DNA of 64,000 nt from positions 1 to 64,000 of the forward strand of contig CAJNOJ010000145.1 in NCBI GenBank assembly GCA_905250025.1, given 5' to 3'. How positions within the stretch are numbered: position 1 is the first letter of the stretch; every line of letters starts with the position of its first letter. This document shows positions 34,961-45,489 of the stretch, in pieces. Both the position numbers and the translations under genes were made by a program. The notes under the pieces are model-generated. The model made no database searches, was not told where the DNA came from, and saw only the letters and a list, made by a program, of their open reading frames with translations. The stretch comes from Adineta ricciae. Its lineage: Eukaryota > Rotifera > Eurotatoria > Adinetida > Adinetidae.

Positions 34961-35039
34961 CCTTCTTATAAAAGAATAATTGAAAACTGTGATTAGAAAA
35001 CATCTTATCCTTGAGATCGAACTCGATTTTGTTCTTCAT
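34961..35039 (-). other. Candidate 5' coding exon conserved in both duplicate blocks
   Basis: On the minus strand an ATG at 35039 opens 26 codons (MKNKIEFDLKDKMFSNHSFQ and on) and ends at a strong donor, AAGAAGG|GTAAGTATG. The copy in the second block (from 41005) keeps the reading but reads GGCTAAG, which destroys the GT. It may be the first exon of the calpain gene. I could not find an acceptor that fits the phase in both copies. Confidence 0.3.
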
Positions 35040-35319
35040 TTCTTTTTCTCTCTCTCTAATCGTTTTTTCATTTTAAGTAAATGATCAAATAAAACCATTT
35101 GATCGATTATTAAACGTTCTATTTTTTCTTTCTTTAGTTTAGACCTGAGTAATATTATTATTATATGGTATGAAAAAAGAGAAAAAAAAGACTTTGTTTT
35201 TTTCCTCCAAATCCAATTAAATTAGGATTCATCATGTAATTTCGATTAATTTGCTGCTGTATGTTTCATTGGTTCTTTTCTGCTGAATTCGAAGGTTCAT
35301 CTGCAATTGATTTTTGACT

Positions 35320-36366
35320 TTAATATGATGAGTTACTGTTCGTTCGATTCATTCGACGTGATTTGGATGATTTTTTGCAAAGAATTGCAATTCCGATTGT
35401 AATGAAAAGTAAAGCAAAGGTACCTAATCCAACAAAAGTCCAAATCGAGTTGTTTTTCTTTTCCAGTTTCTTCTTCTTGTTCTTCTTTGTATCAGATTGT
35501 TTCGTATTCTTTTTGTTTGTTTTCAATGAATCTACTTTGTTCTTATCATTTGTAAGTGTAATTGTCATAGTATTAGTCGAAATTGATGTTAAATAAAGAT
35601 AATTTTCTTGAGTTTTATTGATGTGAATCATCATCTTCTCAATCATTTCATCTAATCGTTGAGATGATGGAGTTTGAGTTGCACTAACCTTTGAAAATAA
35701 AGAAGACAAATTGGATTTTGTTTCGAAAAGAAAAGAATTAACTTCGTAGAAACATTTTGGATTTATTTGTTGATCATCAATTTGAATTGATTGACACGAA
35801 GTCTTATTGAAATCTTTGGATTTAAAATGAAAAGTAAATTTACAAATCATCGGTCGATTGACAAATTTCAAATAAAACTCGAAACTGTTGTTTATATTTG
35901 ATAAATTATTCCAATGAACTTTATCGAAAACCAAATCCATTTGTTGTGTTTTATCGAAAAATTTCATTTTGATCGGATCACTTTTCTTTTTTTCTCCATA
36001 ATCTGTTTGAACAAATGGCCATTCGACACCATTTGTATCTTTATCTTTCGATGGTTTCTCTCGGCTAAGATGTCCCTTCATTTTGAATCCTTTCTTTTCA
36101 CATTCAATTGATGTTTTCTCAAAATTGACAATTTGAACTTGATCAATTTCATGTTGGAAAATCTTTTCACGATTTTGACATTTGAAATTGAAAGTTAATT
36201 CATCAAAAGTATTCACTTTGCGAATGATTTCGATTTCATCATTATTACATTCAATTATTAAATAACTTTTTTTTATTAAAAAATCAATTCTATCGATCAT
36301 TTGATCCCAGTCATTTTTACAAATTATCAAATCAATTAAACTCAAAATTAGTAATTTACATAACAT
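35320..36366 (-). CDS. Unrecognised single-pass type I membrane protein, copy A
   Basis: One exon, 348 residues, ATG at 36366. Signal peptide MLCKLLILSLIDLIICKND; an ectodomain of about 270 residues with six cysteines after the signal (near residues 40, 63, 89, 174, 190 and 204) and several N-glycosylation sites (NNS, NKT, NLS). A Ser/Thr/Lys-rich stalk (residues about 285-307) precedes one transmembrane helix (WTFVGLGTFALLFITIGIAI) and an 18-residue basic, Ser/Asn-rich cytoplasmic tail. An even cysteine count suggests three disulfides. No known domain is recognised. It lies wholly inside the duplicated block, so a paralogue sits at 41281-42324 with 34 differences by my count (about 90% identity). 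The stalk is the most variable part, with a one-residue length difference. Confidence 0.75.
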   Translation of the reverse strand: MLCKLLILSLIDLIICKNDWDQMIDRIDFLIKKSYLIIECNNDEIEIIRKVNTFDELTFNFKCQNREKIFQHEIDQVQIVNFEKTSIECEKKGFKMKGHLSREKPSKDKDTNGVEWPFVQTDYGEKKKSDPIKMKFFDKTQQMDLVFDKVHWNNLSNINNSFEFYLKFVNRPMICKFTFHFKSKDFNKTSCQSIQIDDQQINPKCFYEVNSFLFETKSNLSSLFSKVSATQTPSSQRLDEMIEKMMIHINKTQENYLYLTSISTNTMTITLTNDKNKVDSLKTNKKNTKQSDTKKNKKKKLEKKNNSIWTFVGLGTFALLFITIGIAILCKKSSKSRRMNRTNSNSSY

Positions 36367-38336
36367 TTATTCAGAACACAGAGAGCGCGTTTTATTTCCA
36401 TTAAAAGATTCTTTTAAAAGAGCATTTGATTGTCAATTTAGGATTTATTCCAAAATTTATAGAGCATCTTTAATAAATCGTGAAGCCGTTGTAAAACCCA
36501 CGTAGAAATTTTGTTAAAACACTCATTTAACAGTTCAAAATGACTAAAATATGCTTTTAACGAGTCCTTAAAATGTTCATACGCATGAATATTGAAGTTT
36601 TCTTCATGATAAACGGTCATTCTGCTCGATTTAACACGTTAATATCTGCGCAAATTTATGGAAACGAATGAATTTTAACGAGCATCAACTGTTGAAACAT
36701 CATTGTGGTAAAATAATATCGAAGTTGATTTCTTAATTCGTAGAAACAATTCACCAATCTATAAACCAACCAATGTCATATCAAATACCTGAAAAATCAG
36801 GTAATATGCTAAATATTCACTATATACAATAGTTTCTTACTATTTTTAATTCTTTTTTTTTCTTCTGCCAACGAATGTCATACCGACATAATTCATATTC
36901 GAGATGAATCTTGATGTGTTGAAAAGACTGCTCATTTCTTTGTTTTTCTTCAAATCGGGCATTCGTATTTACGTTCATTTGATAATACTTTCTTTTCAGG
37001 TGTAACTAATGAAATACGTATCAGACATCTTGTCAACTCTCGGTCACACACACAGCTCTTATTCAAACATAATCGTTCAAGAAAAAATAACTGACTCGAT
37101 TCCAAAGATACCTAACACAAAGACGTTAAATAATACACTCAGGGTAAACAACAACGCAAAGTACGACTAACTTTAGCTAAACGTTTCGAACATTCACCAG
37201 ATCCGATTCCATTGCAATAATACTATGATAAAACGAGGCTTAGTTTTTGCATCTGAAAATGATCTTTTCTATCTAATCAAAGAAAAGCATTGGTATTGTG
37301 ATTTTTGGCACATTCTATACTTCTCTGTCGATATATTCTATCAAATTTACAGTATTCATGCATATAATAAAGGTTTGTCAAAACTGCGTGTTTCCGCTTT
37401 ACTTGTTCACAAACTTGAAACAACACACCAAGCATTTTTCATCATGTTATTCAATATACGTAATTGAAGGTATATTTACATATGTATTGATATGATCAAC
37501 TTGAACACTGTGATGCAGATGAAGCTTCACCTAAACGAAAAAGAAAAAGATCGGATTGCTGAAGAAGCATGAAATCACTTGAATATTTCATTTCTCTAGT
37601 TTTTACTGAGAGAAAAAGATGAAAAGAATTCATACAAAGTAAAATTGATATTTGGATTTTGAAATCTCGAATTTCCTCGCCAATTACGGACAATATTTAA
37701 CAATATTACTAAGTCATTAGTTGATATTCGTATCAAACTGTGATCTTATCCATGTCAATAGTATTATCAATATTTTCGGAGGTGAAAAGAGAATGATTGT
37801 GGTGCTAATCAACGTAATGCAATCATTCCTGAAGAAAATCAGCTATCGTAGTAATAAAGAAAATATACCACATTCATTCGTTTGGTTATTTGATAATTAA
37901 TTTCGAAATGTAAGAGTAATAAAACACGATTATCCAGTTTTTTTTCACAATTGTTTATGGCAGTTAATTCTGTGATAGTAAAATCTAGGTCTCAATTTTG
38001 AAGCTAGACATAATTAGTTCGTTATCATTCTTGCATTTCGTCGTGACATTTATTATTGAAAAAATATTCATAGACTAGTTGAATGCTGCTGTCATCTTTT
38101 TTGCATTTTCAGTTCAAGGTTCCTTTTCCCTCTGTCCATAAAGATCCATGTTTTACGCTATATTATTCTATATGCGATCGTTTGTTTTTTTCTCGTCTAG
38201 AAATCGAAGTACTGCTGTCTCTCATTACGTGTTGACTATACAAAATAGAATCAAAAACGAAATACTGCATCTTTTTTAAACATTGTTTCAATTAAAATTT
38301 GACTAATTTTATCGATTGTCTTATAGACTGAAAAAC
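36367..38336. other. Duplicated non-coding stretch with a small conserved frame
   Basis: About 2 kb lies between the membrane-protein gene (-) and the methyltransferase (+), so it holds both upstream regions. It is conserved in the second block (42325-44295). The best frame, 36438-36620 (-), has 60 codons (MTVYHEENFNIHAYEHFKDS at its start). In the second block that frame is interrupted by about 50 extra bases, so it is probably a relic. An acceptor-like ATAG just before the methyltransferase ATG suggests a 5' UTR intron or trans-splice site. Confidence 0.4.
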
Positions 38337-38620
38337 ATGGACAAAGCTGAAACGTGGGACTTTTGTGCACCAGAATATGAAACTCTTGCTCTACCAGTGA
38401 CAGTTCCATGCATCACTAAGTTGCTCGAACAGGTTTCTATTCTACCTGTCACGGTATCTACTGCTCAAACCATTAAAGCAATTGATATTGCCGGTGGAGC
38501 AGGATTTTTAAGTACATTACTTGGCGAAGCGTATTCTAAAGCGGGACTTCTCGAGAAAGTAACAATTTTATCAAGTGATTTTTCACCGAAAATGGTTGAA
38601 TTTACCGAGCGTTGTTTTGC
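38337..38620 (+). pseudogene. Truncated methyltransferase copy at the duplication junction
   Basis: Residues 1-95 of the methyltransferase at 44296-45177, with four amino-acid differences by my count. Homology stops abruptly at 38620, in the middle of the TERxFA motif after the SAM-binding domain's first half, and an unrelated 84-bp filler and a minisatellite follow. The SAM motif I (DIAGGAGFLS) is kept, but the acceptor half is gone, so the product cannot be active. Confidence 0.9.
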
Positions 38621-38703
38621 CATAAGATGGGGAATATGAATTTGCAGCAAATTCATTTAATTTTAAATAGGAGTAATTTGTAGTAATATGAAATAGAAGG
38701 ACA

Positions 38704-38928
38704 TCAATGTGGTCAATGTGGTCATTGTGGTCAATGTGGTCATTGTGGTCATTGTGGTCAATGTGGTCATTGTGGTCAATGTGGTCATTGTGGTCAATGT
38801 GGTCATTGTGGTCATTGTGGTCAATGTGGTCATTGTGGTCAATGTGGTCATTGTGGTCAATGTGGTCATTGTGGTCATTGTGGTCAATGTGGTCATTGTG
38901 GTCAATGTGGTCATTGTGGTCAATGTGG
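38704..38928 (+). repeat. TGTGGTCAW minisatellite with 63-bp higher-order unit
   Basis: Twenty-four 9-bp units, TGTGGTCAA or TGTGGTCAT. Writing units as A or T by their last base gives ATATT then (ATATATT) repeats, which is a seven-unit, 63-bp higher-order period. It lies exactly at the join of the two duplicate blocks and ends at the N at 38929. All six frames are open across it, which is a property of the unit and not evidence of coding. Confidence 0.9.
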
Positions 38929-38929
38929 N
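38929..38929. other. Single N at the duplication junction
   Basis: It separates the minisatellite from the truncated calpain copy. The flanks are not identical, unlike at 56226 and 61482. Any collapse of the 9-bp array or a false join would be here. Confidence 0.7.
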
Positions 38930-40297
38930 CACTTGACTGTTTAACATCTTGTAAAGAATAAGCATGAATATTTAATAAACCCGATTTTTGAAATTCTTCT
39001 TTTGATAGTTGATTATTACTACACATTGCACACATAAGAAATTTCTTTAATCGTGCATTGTACAATTTCATCCAAAGTTGATCGAGATCAACATTTTTAT
39101 CATCTGGATTATTTGTTCGACCGAGAATCAATGTTTCACAAGGGCTTCCTGTCACTGTTGCTAAACCTTCACAGCAACGACCAGCGATAATTGCTTCATA
39201 ACTTCCATTCAATTTTGCAAGAGCTTTTTCAATCAATGGAACCTTGAAAGAAAAAAAGGATTGTATTAGAAATATAAAAAAAAAGAAAAAGAAAATATTT
39301 ACCCAAAGTTGTTTTCGATGTGCTTGAGAATATGCTAAACGTTGACTTGATGTACAAGGAAAACGATCATCAACAATCACTTGTGTCCATTCACCATCTG
39401 AAATTTCATTTAAACAATCTTTTTTATTTTCAAATCAAAATTCTTTTACTTTACCTTTGCATAATCGAACATAATAAAATCCTTGTGGATTATATTCTTT
39501 TGTAATCAAAACCTTAAAAAAAATCATTTTCGAAAACATTTTCAAAATGTTCAAATAAAACTAATGTTTACTTTCATTAAATATTCCGCTTCTTCAGCAA
39601 GAACACTCAATGCAGTAATAAACCAACAATCACCTAATGCACCTTGAACAACATCATTTGGTTTTGGATTTCGAAAAACTGTCCATTGAGAAGTGGAATT
39701 TTGATTCCATTCCGATGGATTAATTTGATCAGGTCTTAACCATTGAATGTGACGATTTAAAGATAAATTTGTTTGATGTTCAGGTAGAACAGCTAAAGTT
39801 GATTTCGAAAATGAACATCCATTAATATAAATCGATTGAGATGAAGCAGGAAATGTTTGATCATGAAATCGTCGATGTGTTAATAATAAATTTTGATAAA
39901 GTTTTTCGACATGTTTTAAAACAAAATGTTCATCGAATTGACGTTTTTGTGTAATGAGAACACTTCGACGATAATGATTTGGTTTATCTCGATGATTCAT
40001 TGGAATATAAACATGAAATTTATTTGTTTGACAATTGGAACATGATTGATTTTCAGTTGAATTAGTTGTGTCACATAATTGACATTGCCATTGAGAATCT
40101 TCTTGAAAATTCAAATTATTTTCATTTAATGAACATGATCGATGACGAAAATCAACTGAATCTTCTTTTTCGAAATTAGATAAATCAAGTTTTGATGTTC
40201 CACTAAAGTTGTTTCGTGCAAAATCTTCTCTAAATGAAACAAAAAAGAAAAGATTGAATAAAATATCTCTTTCGAGTGTTTTGTTTTTGTTAAACAT
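38930..40297 (-). pseudogene. Truncated calpain-15/SOL-like copy
   Basis: Minus-strand exons match those of the intact gene: 40297-39572, 39512-39455, 39397-39303 and 39237-38930. Zinc finger, catalytic Cys (GALGDCWFITALSV) and catalytic His (HAYSLQDV) remain. The frame ends at the N/minisatellite, right after SLQDVKQS, so the catalytic Asn and the whole C-terminal domain are missing. Near the 5' end a 2-bp deletion relative to the first copy (GAGAAC to GAAC) takes the upstream ATG out of frame, and a 6-bp insertion extends the polypyrimidine tract. Protease activity is not possible as it stands. Confidence 0.88.
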
Positions 40298-41280
40298 TTG
40301 ATGATGTTCTATTACGAATAAATGAGGTGAACAATACGACCATTTTATCTATACATTATGCATATGTCGTTTGACATGAATATCGCCTACATCAATAATT
40401 CCTCGCTTAAAGGTATATTATACGTTCATTTAATTGTGATTATGATCGATGTGAAAGAAAAGAGAAAAAAAGTGCATATCAATCAACAAAATTGAACAAT
40501 TTTTCTTTTTCACATTAGATCATTTAAATACAAAATTATCACAAATTTGTCTCCGTTTTTTTCTTCTCTTACTGATTTATTTACCTATTAATTATCAATC
40601 AAAGTTTTGTTATTCTCATAAATTACCTGAGAGTTTGTTCATTTTCATTTGATTTTTTGTAATTGAAAATGGATTTAAGACGTTTCATTGAATCAAAGAT
40701 CTAAAAGAAAAGAAATGAATAATCAAATCCATTCGTGATATACTCCAAAAAGTTTTTTCGTTTTTCTTTTTCGTTCCTCTTCATCTGTATTTTATGATTC
40801 ATTCTTCAAACAAATCAAATAAACCTTGAATAAAAAAAAACGAAGTTATTTCCAATACAAAACTTTTCAAATTCATTTCAAGGGTTTTTTTTTCATTTTT
40901 CCTTGATGAACACAAGATATACTTAGCCTTCTTATAAAAGAATAATTGAAAACTGTGATTAGAAAACATCTTGTCCTTGAGATCGAATTCGATTTTGTTC
41001 TTCATTTCTTTTTTCTCTCTAATCGTTTTTTCATTTTAAGTAAATGATCAAATAAAACAATTTGATCGATTATTAAATATTCCCTTTTTTTTCTTTCTTT
41101 AGTTTAGACCTGAGTAATATTATTATGATATAAAAAAATAGAAAAGGAATGATTTTGTTTTTTTCCTCTAAATTCAATCAAATTAGGATTTTTCATCTAA
41201 TTTCGATTCATTTGTTGCTGTACGTTTCATTGCTTCTTTTTTGTTGAATTCGAAGGTTCATTTGCAATTGATTTTTCACT
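40298..41280. other. Duplicate of the 34.4-35.3 kb spacer
   Basis: Aligns with the spacer of the first block with scattered substitutions and small indels. It holds the counterpart of the candidate exon (40926-41005), whose donor is lost. Confidence 0.5.
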
Positions 41281-42324
41281 TTAATATGATGAGTTACTGT
41301 TCGTTCGATTCATTCGACGTGATTTTGATGTTTTTTTGCAAAGAATTGCAATTCCGATTGTAATGAAAAGCAAAACAAAGGTACCTATTCCAACAAAAGT
41401 CCAAATCGAGTTGTTTTTCTTGTTCAGTTTCTTCTTCTTCTTCTTTGTATCAGATTGTTTCGTATTCTTTTTGTTTGTTTTCAATGAATCGATATTATTC
41501 GTATCGTTCTTAAGTGTAATTGCCATAGTATTAGTCGAAATTGATGTCAAATAAAGATAATTTTCTTGAGTTTTATTGATATGAACCATCATCTTTTGAA
41601 TAATTTCATCTAATCGTTGAGATGATGGAGTTTGAGTTGCACTAACCTTTGAAAATAAAGAAGACAAATTAGATTTTGTTTTGGAAAGAAAAGAATTAAC
41701 TTCATAGAAACATTTGGGATTTATTTGTTGATCATCAATTTGAATTGATTGACACGAATTCTTATTGAAATCTTTGGATTTCAAATGAAAAGTAAATTTA
41801 CAAATCATTGGTCGATTAACAAATTTTAAATAAAATTCGAAACTGTTGTTGATATTTGAGAAATTATTCCAATGAATTTTATTGAAAACTAAATCCATTT
41901 CTTGTATTTTATCGAAAAATTTCAATTTGATTGGATCATTTTTCTTTTTTTCTCCATAATCTGTTTGAACAAATGGCCATTCAACACCATTTGTATCTTT
42001 ATCTTTCGATGGTTTTTCTCGACTAAGATGTCCCTTCATTTTAAATCCATTTTTTTCACATTCAATTGATGTTTTTTCAAAATTGATAATTTGAACTTGA
42101 TCAATTTCATGTTGAAAAATCTTTTTATGATTTTGACATTTGAAATTGAAACTTAATTCATCAAAAGTATTCACTTTACGAATTATTTCGATTTCCTTAC
42201 TATTACATTCAATTATTAAATAACTTTTTTTTATTAAAAAATCAATTCTATCGATCATTTTATCCCAATCATTTTTACAAATGATCAAATCAATTAAACT
42301 GAAAATTAGTATTTTACATAACAT
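41281..42324 (-). CDS. Unrecognised single-pass type I membrane protein, copy B
   Basis: 347 residues, single exon, ATG at 42324. Same plan as copy A: signal peptide, six ectodomain cysteines all conserved, Lys-rich stalk, one transmembrane helix (WTFVGIGTFVLLFITIGIAI) and an almost identical basic tail. The frame is fully open and substitutions are spread through the ectodomain with none at cysteines, which suggests that both copies have stayed under some constraint. It differs by one lost Asn in the stalk. If the block is a haplotype misjoin, this is simply the other allele. Confidence 0.75.
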   Translation of the reverse strand: MLCKILIFSLIDLIICKNDWDKMIDRIDFLIKKSYLIIECNSKEIEIIRKVNTFDELSFNFKCQNHKKIFQHEIDQVQIINFEKTSIECEKNGFKMKGHLSREKPSKDKDTNGVEWPFVQTDYGEKKKNDPIKLKFFDKIQEMDLVFNKIHWNNFSNINNSFEFYLKFVNRPMICKFTFHLKSKDFNKNSCQSIQIDDQQINPKCFYEVNSFLSKTKSNLSSLFSKVSATQTPSSQRLDEIIQKMMVHINKTQENYLYLTSISTNTMAITLKNDTNNIDSLKTNKKNTKQSDTKKKKKKLNKKNNSIWTFVGIGTFVLLFITIGIAILCKKTSKSRRMNRTNSNSSY

Positions 42325-44295
42325 TTATTCAGAACACAAAGAGCGCGTTTTATTTCCATTTTAAAGATTCTTTTAAGAGAGTATTTGATTATTAATTTAG
42401 AATTTATTCTCAAATTTATAGAATATCTTTAATAAATCACCAAGTCATTGTAAAAGACCAATATTTGACTTACTTTCAGCTCAGATAGACAAACTTTCTT
42501 GAAATCCACGTAGAAATTTTGTTAAAATGCTCATTTAACAGTTCAAAATGACTAAAATATGCTTTTAACGAGTCTTTAAAATGTTTATACGCATGAATAT
42601 TCAAGTTTTCTTCGTGATAATCGGTCATTCTGCTCGATTTAACACGTTAATACCTTCAAAGTTATGGAAGTGAATGAATTTTAACGAGCATCAACTGTTG
42701 AAACATCATTGTGGTAAAGTAACATCGAAGTTTATTTATTAATTCGTAGAAACAATTCATCAATCTATAAACCAACCAATGTCATATGAAATACCTGAAA
42801 AATCAGGTAATATGCCAAATATTCACTATATACAATAACTTCTTACTATTTTCAATTCTTTTTTTTTCTTCTGCCAACGAATATCATACCGACATAATTC
42901 ATATTCTCGATGAATCTTGATGTATTGAAAAGACTGCTCATTTCTTTTGTTTTCGTTCAAATCGAACATTCATATTTACGTTCATTTGATAATACTTTCT
43001 TTTCAGGTATAACTAATGTAATATATATCACACATCTTGTCAATTCACGGTCAAACACAGATCTTATTCAAACATGATCGTTCAAAAAAAAAATAATTGA
43101 CTCGATTCCAAAGATACCTAACATAAAGATGTTGAATAATACACTCAGGGTAAACAACAAAGCAAAGTACGACTAATTTTAGCTAAACGTCTCGAACATT
43201 TACCACATCCGATTCCATTGCAATAATACTATGAGAAAACGAGGCTTAGTTTTTACATCTGAAAATCATCTTTTCTATCTAATCAAAGAAAAGTATAGGT
43301 ATTATGATAACACATTCTATATATATTTCTTCGTCAATCTTCTATCAAATTTACAATATTCATGCATATTATAGAGGTTTGTCAAGTCCGTGTATTTCCG
43401 CTTTACTTGCTGATAAACTTGAAAGAATGAGTAAAATAAATAATTCTCGATAACCATTTATTTAATCATATGCAAACGAATGTAAAAAAAGCATTGGGAA
43501 AAATCATGAAATTACTTAGATTTTTCATTTCCCTAATTTTTACTGAGAGAAAAAGATGAAGAGAATTCTTTACCAGAAGATATTTTCGGTAAACAAATCA
43601 TGAAATTCATACACAGTATAATTCATATTTGGATTTTGAAATCTCGAATTTCCTCGCTAATTACAGATAATCTTTGTTTAAAAACAATATTACTAAATGA
43701 TTATTAGATATTCGTATCAAACTTAGATCTTAACCATGTCAATATTATTATCAATATTTTCAGGATGAAAAGAGCATGATTGTGATATTAATCAACGTAA
43801 TGCAATCATTTCTGAAGAAAATCAGTTGCCGTTGTGATAAGAAAAATATACCGAATTCATTCGTTCGATTATTTGATAATTAAGAGAACAATAAAACACG
43901 GTTACGCGTTTTTTTCTTCAATTGTTTATGGCACTAAATCCTGTGATAGTAAACCTAGTTTTTAATTTTGAAGCTATATAGTTCATTATCATTATTGTAT
44001 TTCATCGTGACATTTATTATTGAAAAAATATTCATAGATTAATTGAATGCTACTGTCATCTTTTTTGCATTTTCAGTGCAAGATTCCTTTTCTCTCTGTC
44101 CATAAAGATCCATGTTTTACGTTATATGATTATATATGCGATTGTTTGTTTTTTTCTCGTCTAAAAATTGAAGTACTAATTATGTCTGTCATTATGTATA
44201 TAAAATAGAATCAGAAACGAAATACTTCAACTTTTTTTAAAACATTGTTTCAATTAAAATCTGGATTTTGTCTATTGTCTTATAGACTGAAAACC
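42325..44295. other. Duplicate of the 36.4-38.3 kb spacer
   Basis: Parallel to the first block, with more indels than the coding parts. Near 42400-42630 the short frame seen in copy A is broken by about 50 extra bases. It holds the upstream region of the intact methyltransferase. Confidence 0.5.
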
Positions 44296-45177
44296 ATGAA
44301 CAAAGCTGAAACGTGGGACTTTTGTGCACCAGAATACGAAACTCTTGCTGTACCAGTGACAGGTCCATGCATTACTAAATTGCTCGAACAAGTTTCTATT
44401 CTACCTGTCACGGTATCTACTGCTCAAACCATCAAAGCAATTGATATTGCCGGTGGAGCAGGATTTTTAAGTACATTACTTGGCGAAGCGTATTCTAAAG
44501 CAGGACTTCTCGAGAAAGTAACAATTTTATCAAGTGATTTTTCACCGAAAATGGTTGAATTTACCGAGCGTTCTTTTGCTTCTCACAATTGGCCCTCATC
44601 TCAATTCTACGCTCGTGTTCTTGATGCTACGAATCTTGTTGATGTTTCATCCAATCATTTTACGCACGCCTTCTGCACATTTGGCCTTATGATGATACCC
44701 GATGCTTCGAAAGCTCTCAACGAAATGCTTCGTGTTCTTCAACCATCTGGAACAGTCGCGATAACGACATGGCAAAAAGTTGGTTGGGTACCTATTGTGT
44801 CCGAATGCATTGCACGAGCAAAGATGTCATCGACTAAAGAAGAAAATTCTGTTCCAATTCTTCAAAGTGTACGTAACTGGGCCGATGTATCCTATGTTCA
44901 AAAAGTACTTGAAGATGCTGGTTTTGTCAATGTACAAGTAAATACTTTTGAGTCTCATTGGTCATTCGTGAATCATGATGACTGCGTAAAAAAACTGACA
45001 GAAGGTCGTTGGATCGCCCCATTTCTTAAAGAAACCAACATGACAGATGTACAACGAGATAAATATAACAAGGTAGTATATGACGTATTACTAGACATGG
45101 TTAACAAGCAACCCAATGAACCTTTCGATATACCAATGGTTGCTATTCTTGCTTATGGACAAAAACCGAAGGATTGA
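44296..45177 (+). CDS. Class I SAM-dependent methyltransferase (UbiE-like fold)
   Basis: A single exon of 293 codons. The start at 44296 (AACCATGAAC) is chosen because the duplicate keeps it and an ATAG acceptor stands just before, making the longer frame from 44245 unlikely. Motif I is IDIAGGAGFLSTLLG (residues about 47-61), the acidic end of strand 2 is SSDFSPKM, and motif IV-V is HFTHAFCTFGLMMIP followed by LNEMLRVLQPSGTVAITTW. Overall it resembles small-molecule methyltransferases common in fungi and bacteria, so horizontal origin is possible, but no reaction can be assigned. It is soluble, with no targeting signal. The first 95 codons also occur as a truncated copy at 38337. Confidence 0.8.
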   Translation: MNKAETWDFCAPEYETLAVPVTGPCITKLLEQVSILPVTVSTAQTIKAIDIAGGAGFLSTLLGEAYSKAGLLEKVTILSSDFSPKMVEFTERSFASHNWPSSQFYARVLDATNLVDVSSNHFTHAFCTFGLMMIPDASKALNEMLRVLQPSGTVAITTWQKVGWVPIVSECIARAKMSSTKEENSVPILQSVRNWADVSYVQKVLEDAGFVNVQVNTFESHWSFVNHDDCVKKLTEGRWIAPFLKETNMTDVQRDKYNKVVYDVLLDMVNKQPNEPFDIPMVAILAYGQKPKD

Positions 45178-45489
45178 TGTAGCGATAGAACTTTTACTAA
45201 TTATTTGATGAACTCATATTTATTTAAAGCTTTTATAATGTCCAATAATCTGCTTAGAATTTTATTAATATATATACATATTCTCTATCTCGCGATTACT
45301 AACGCGTTTACTAGATGTTCATTGTATGAGTATATTAAGTAAAATTTTACACAAAAAACTGAATTTCTGTATTGCAGTATTTTCATGCTAATTTTGTCTG
45401 TCACACTGTTGTATAAGCTGTCACCAATGGTCCTCGCGGTTTTTTCGCATAAATAAATCGATGAACAGCAAGACGTTTGCGGTTCTCTC
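45178..45489. other. 3' flank of the methyltransferase
   Basis: No supported feature of its own. Broken frames here on the minus strand may be the cytoplasmic end of the EGF-TM relic that follows. Confidence 0.3.

Noticed and set aside
32987..38620. Reading the duplicated region as a rotifer-specific multigene system
   Set aside because: The two blocks are copies of one ordinary segment with broken end genes; only the membrane-protein pair remains of interest.
38704..38928. CRISPR-like array or telomeric repeat
   Set aside because: Units are 9 bp and contiguous with no spacers, in a eukaryotic context, and the unit differs from known rotifer telomere repeats as I recall them.
38707..38961. 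Long open frames made of MWSLWS or HNDHID-type repeats
   Set aside because: All frames are open because the 9-bp unit TGTGGTCAW has no stop in any frame; there is no start context, splice signal or conservation to suggest coding.
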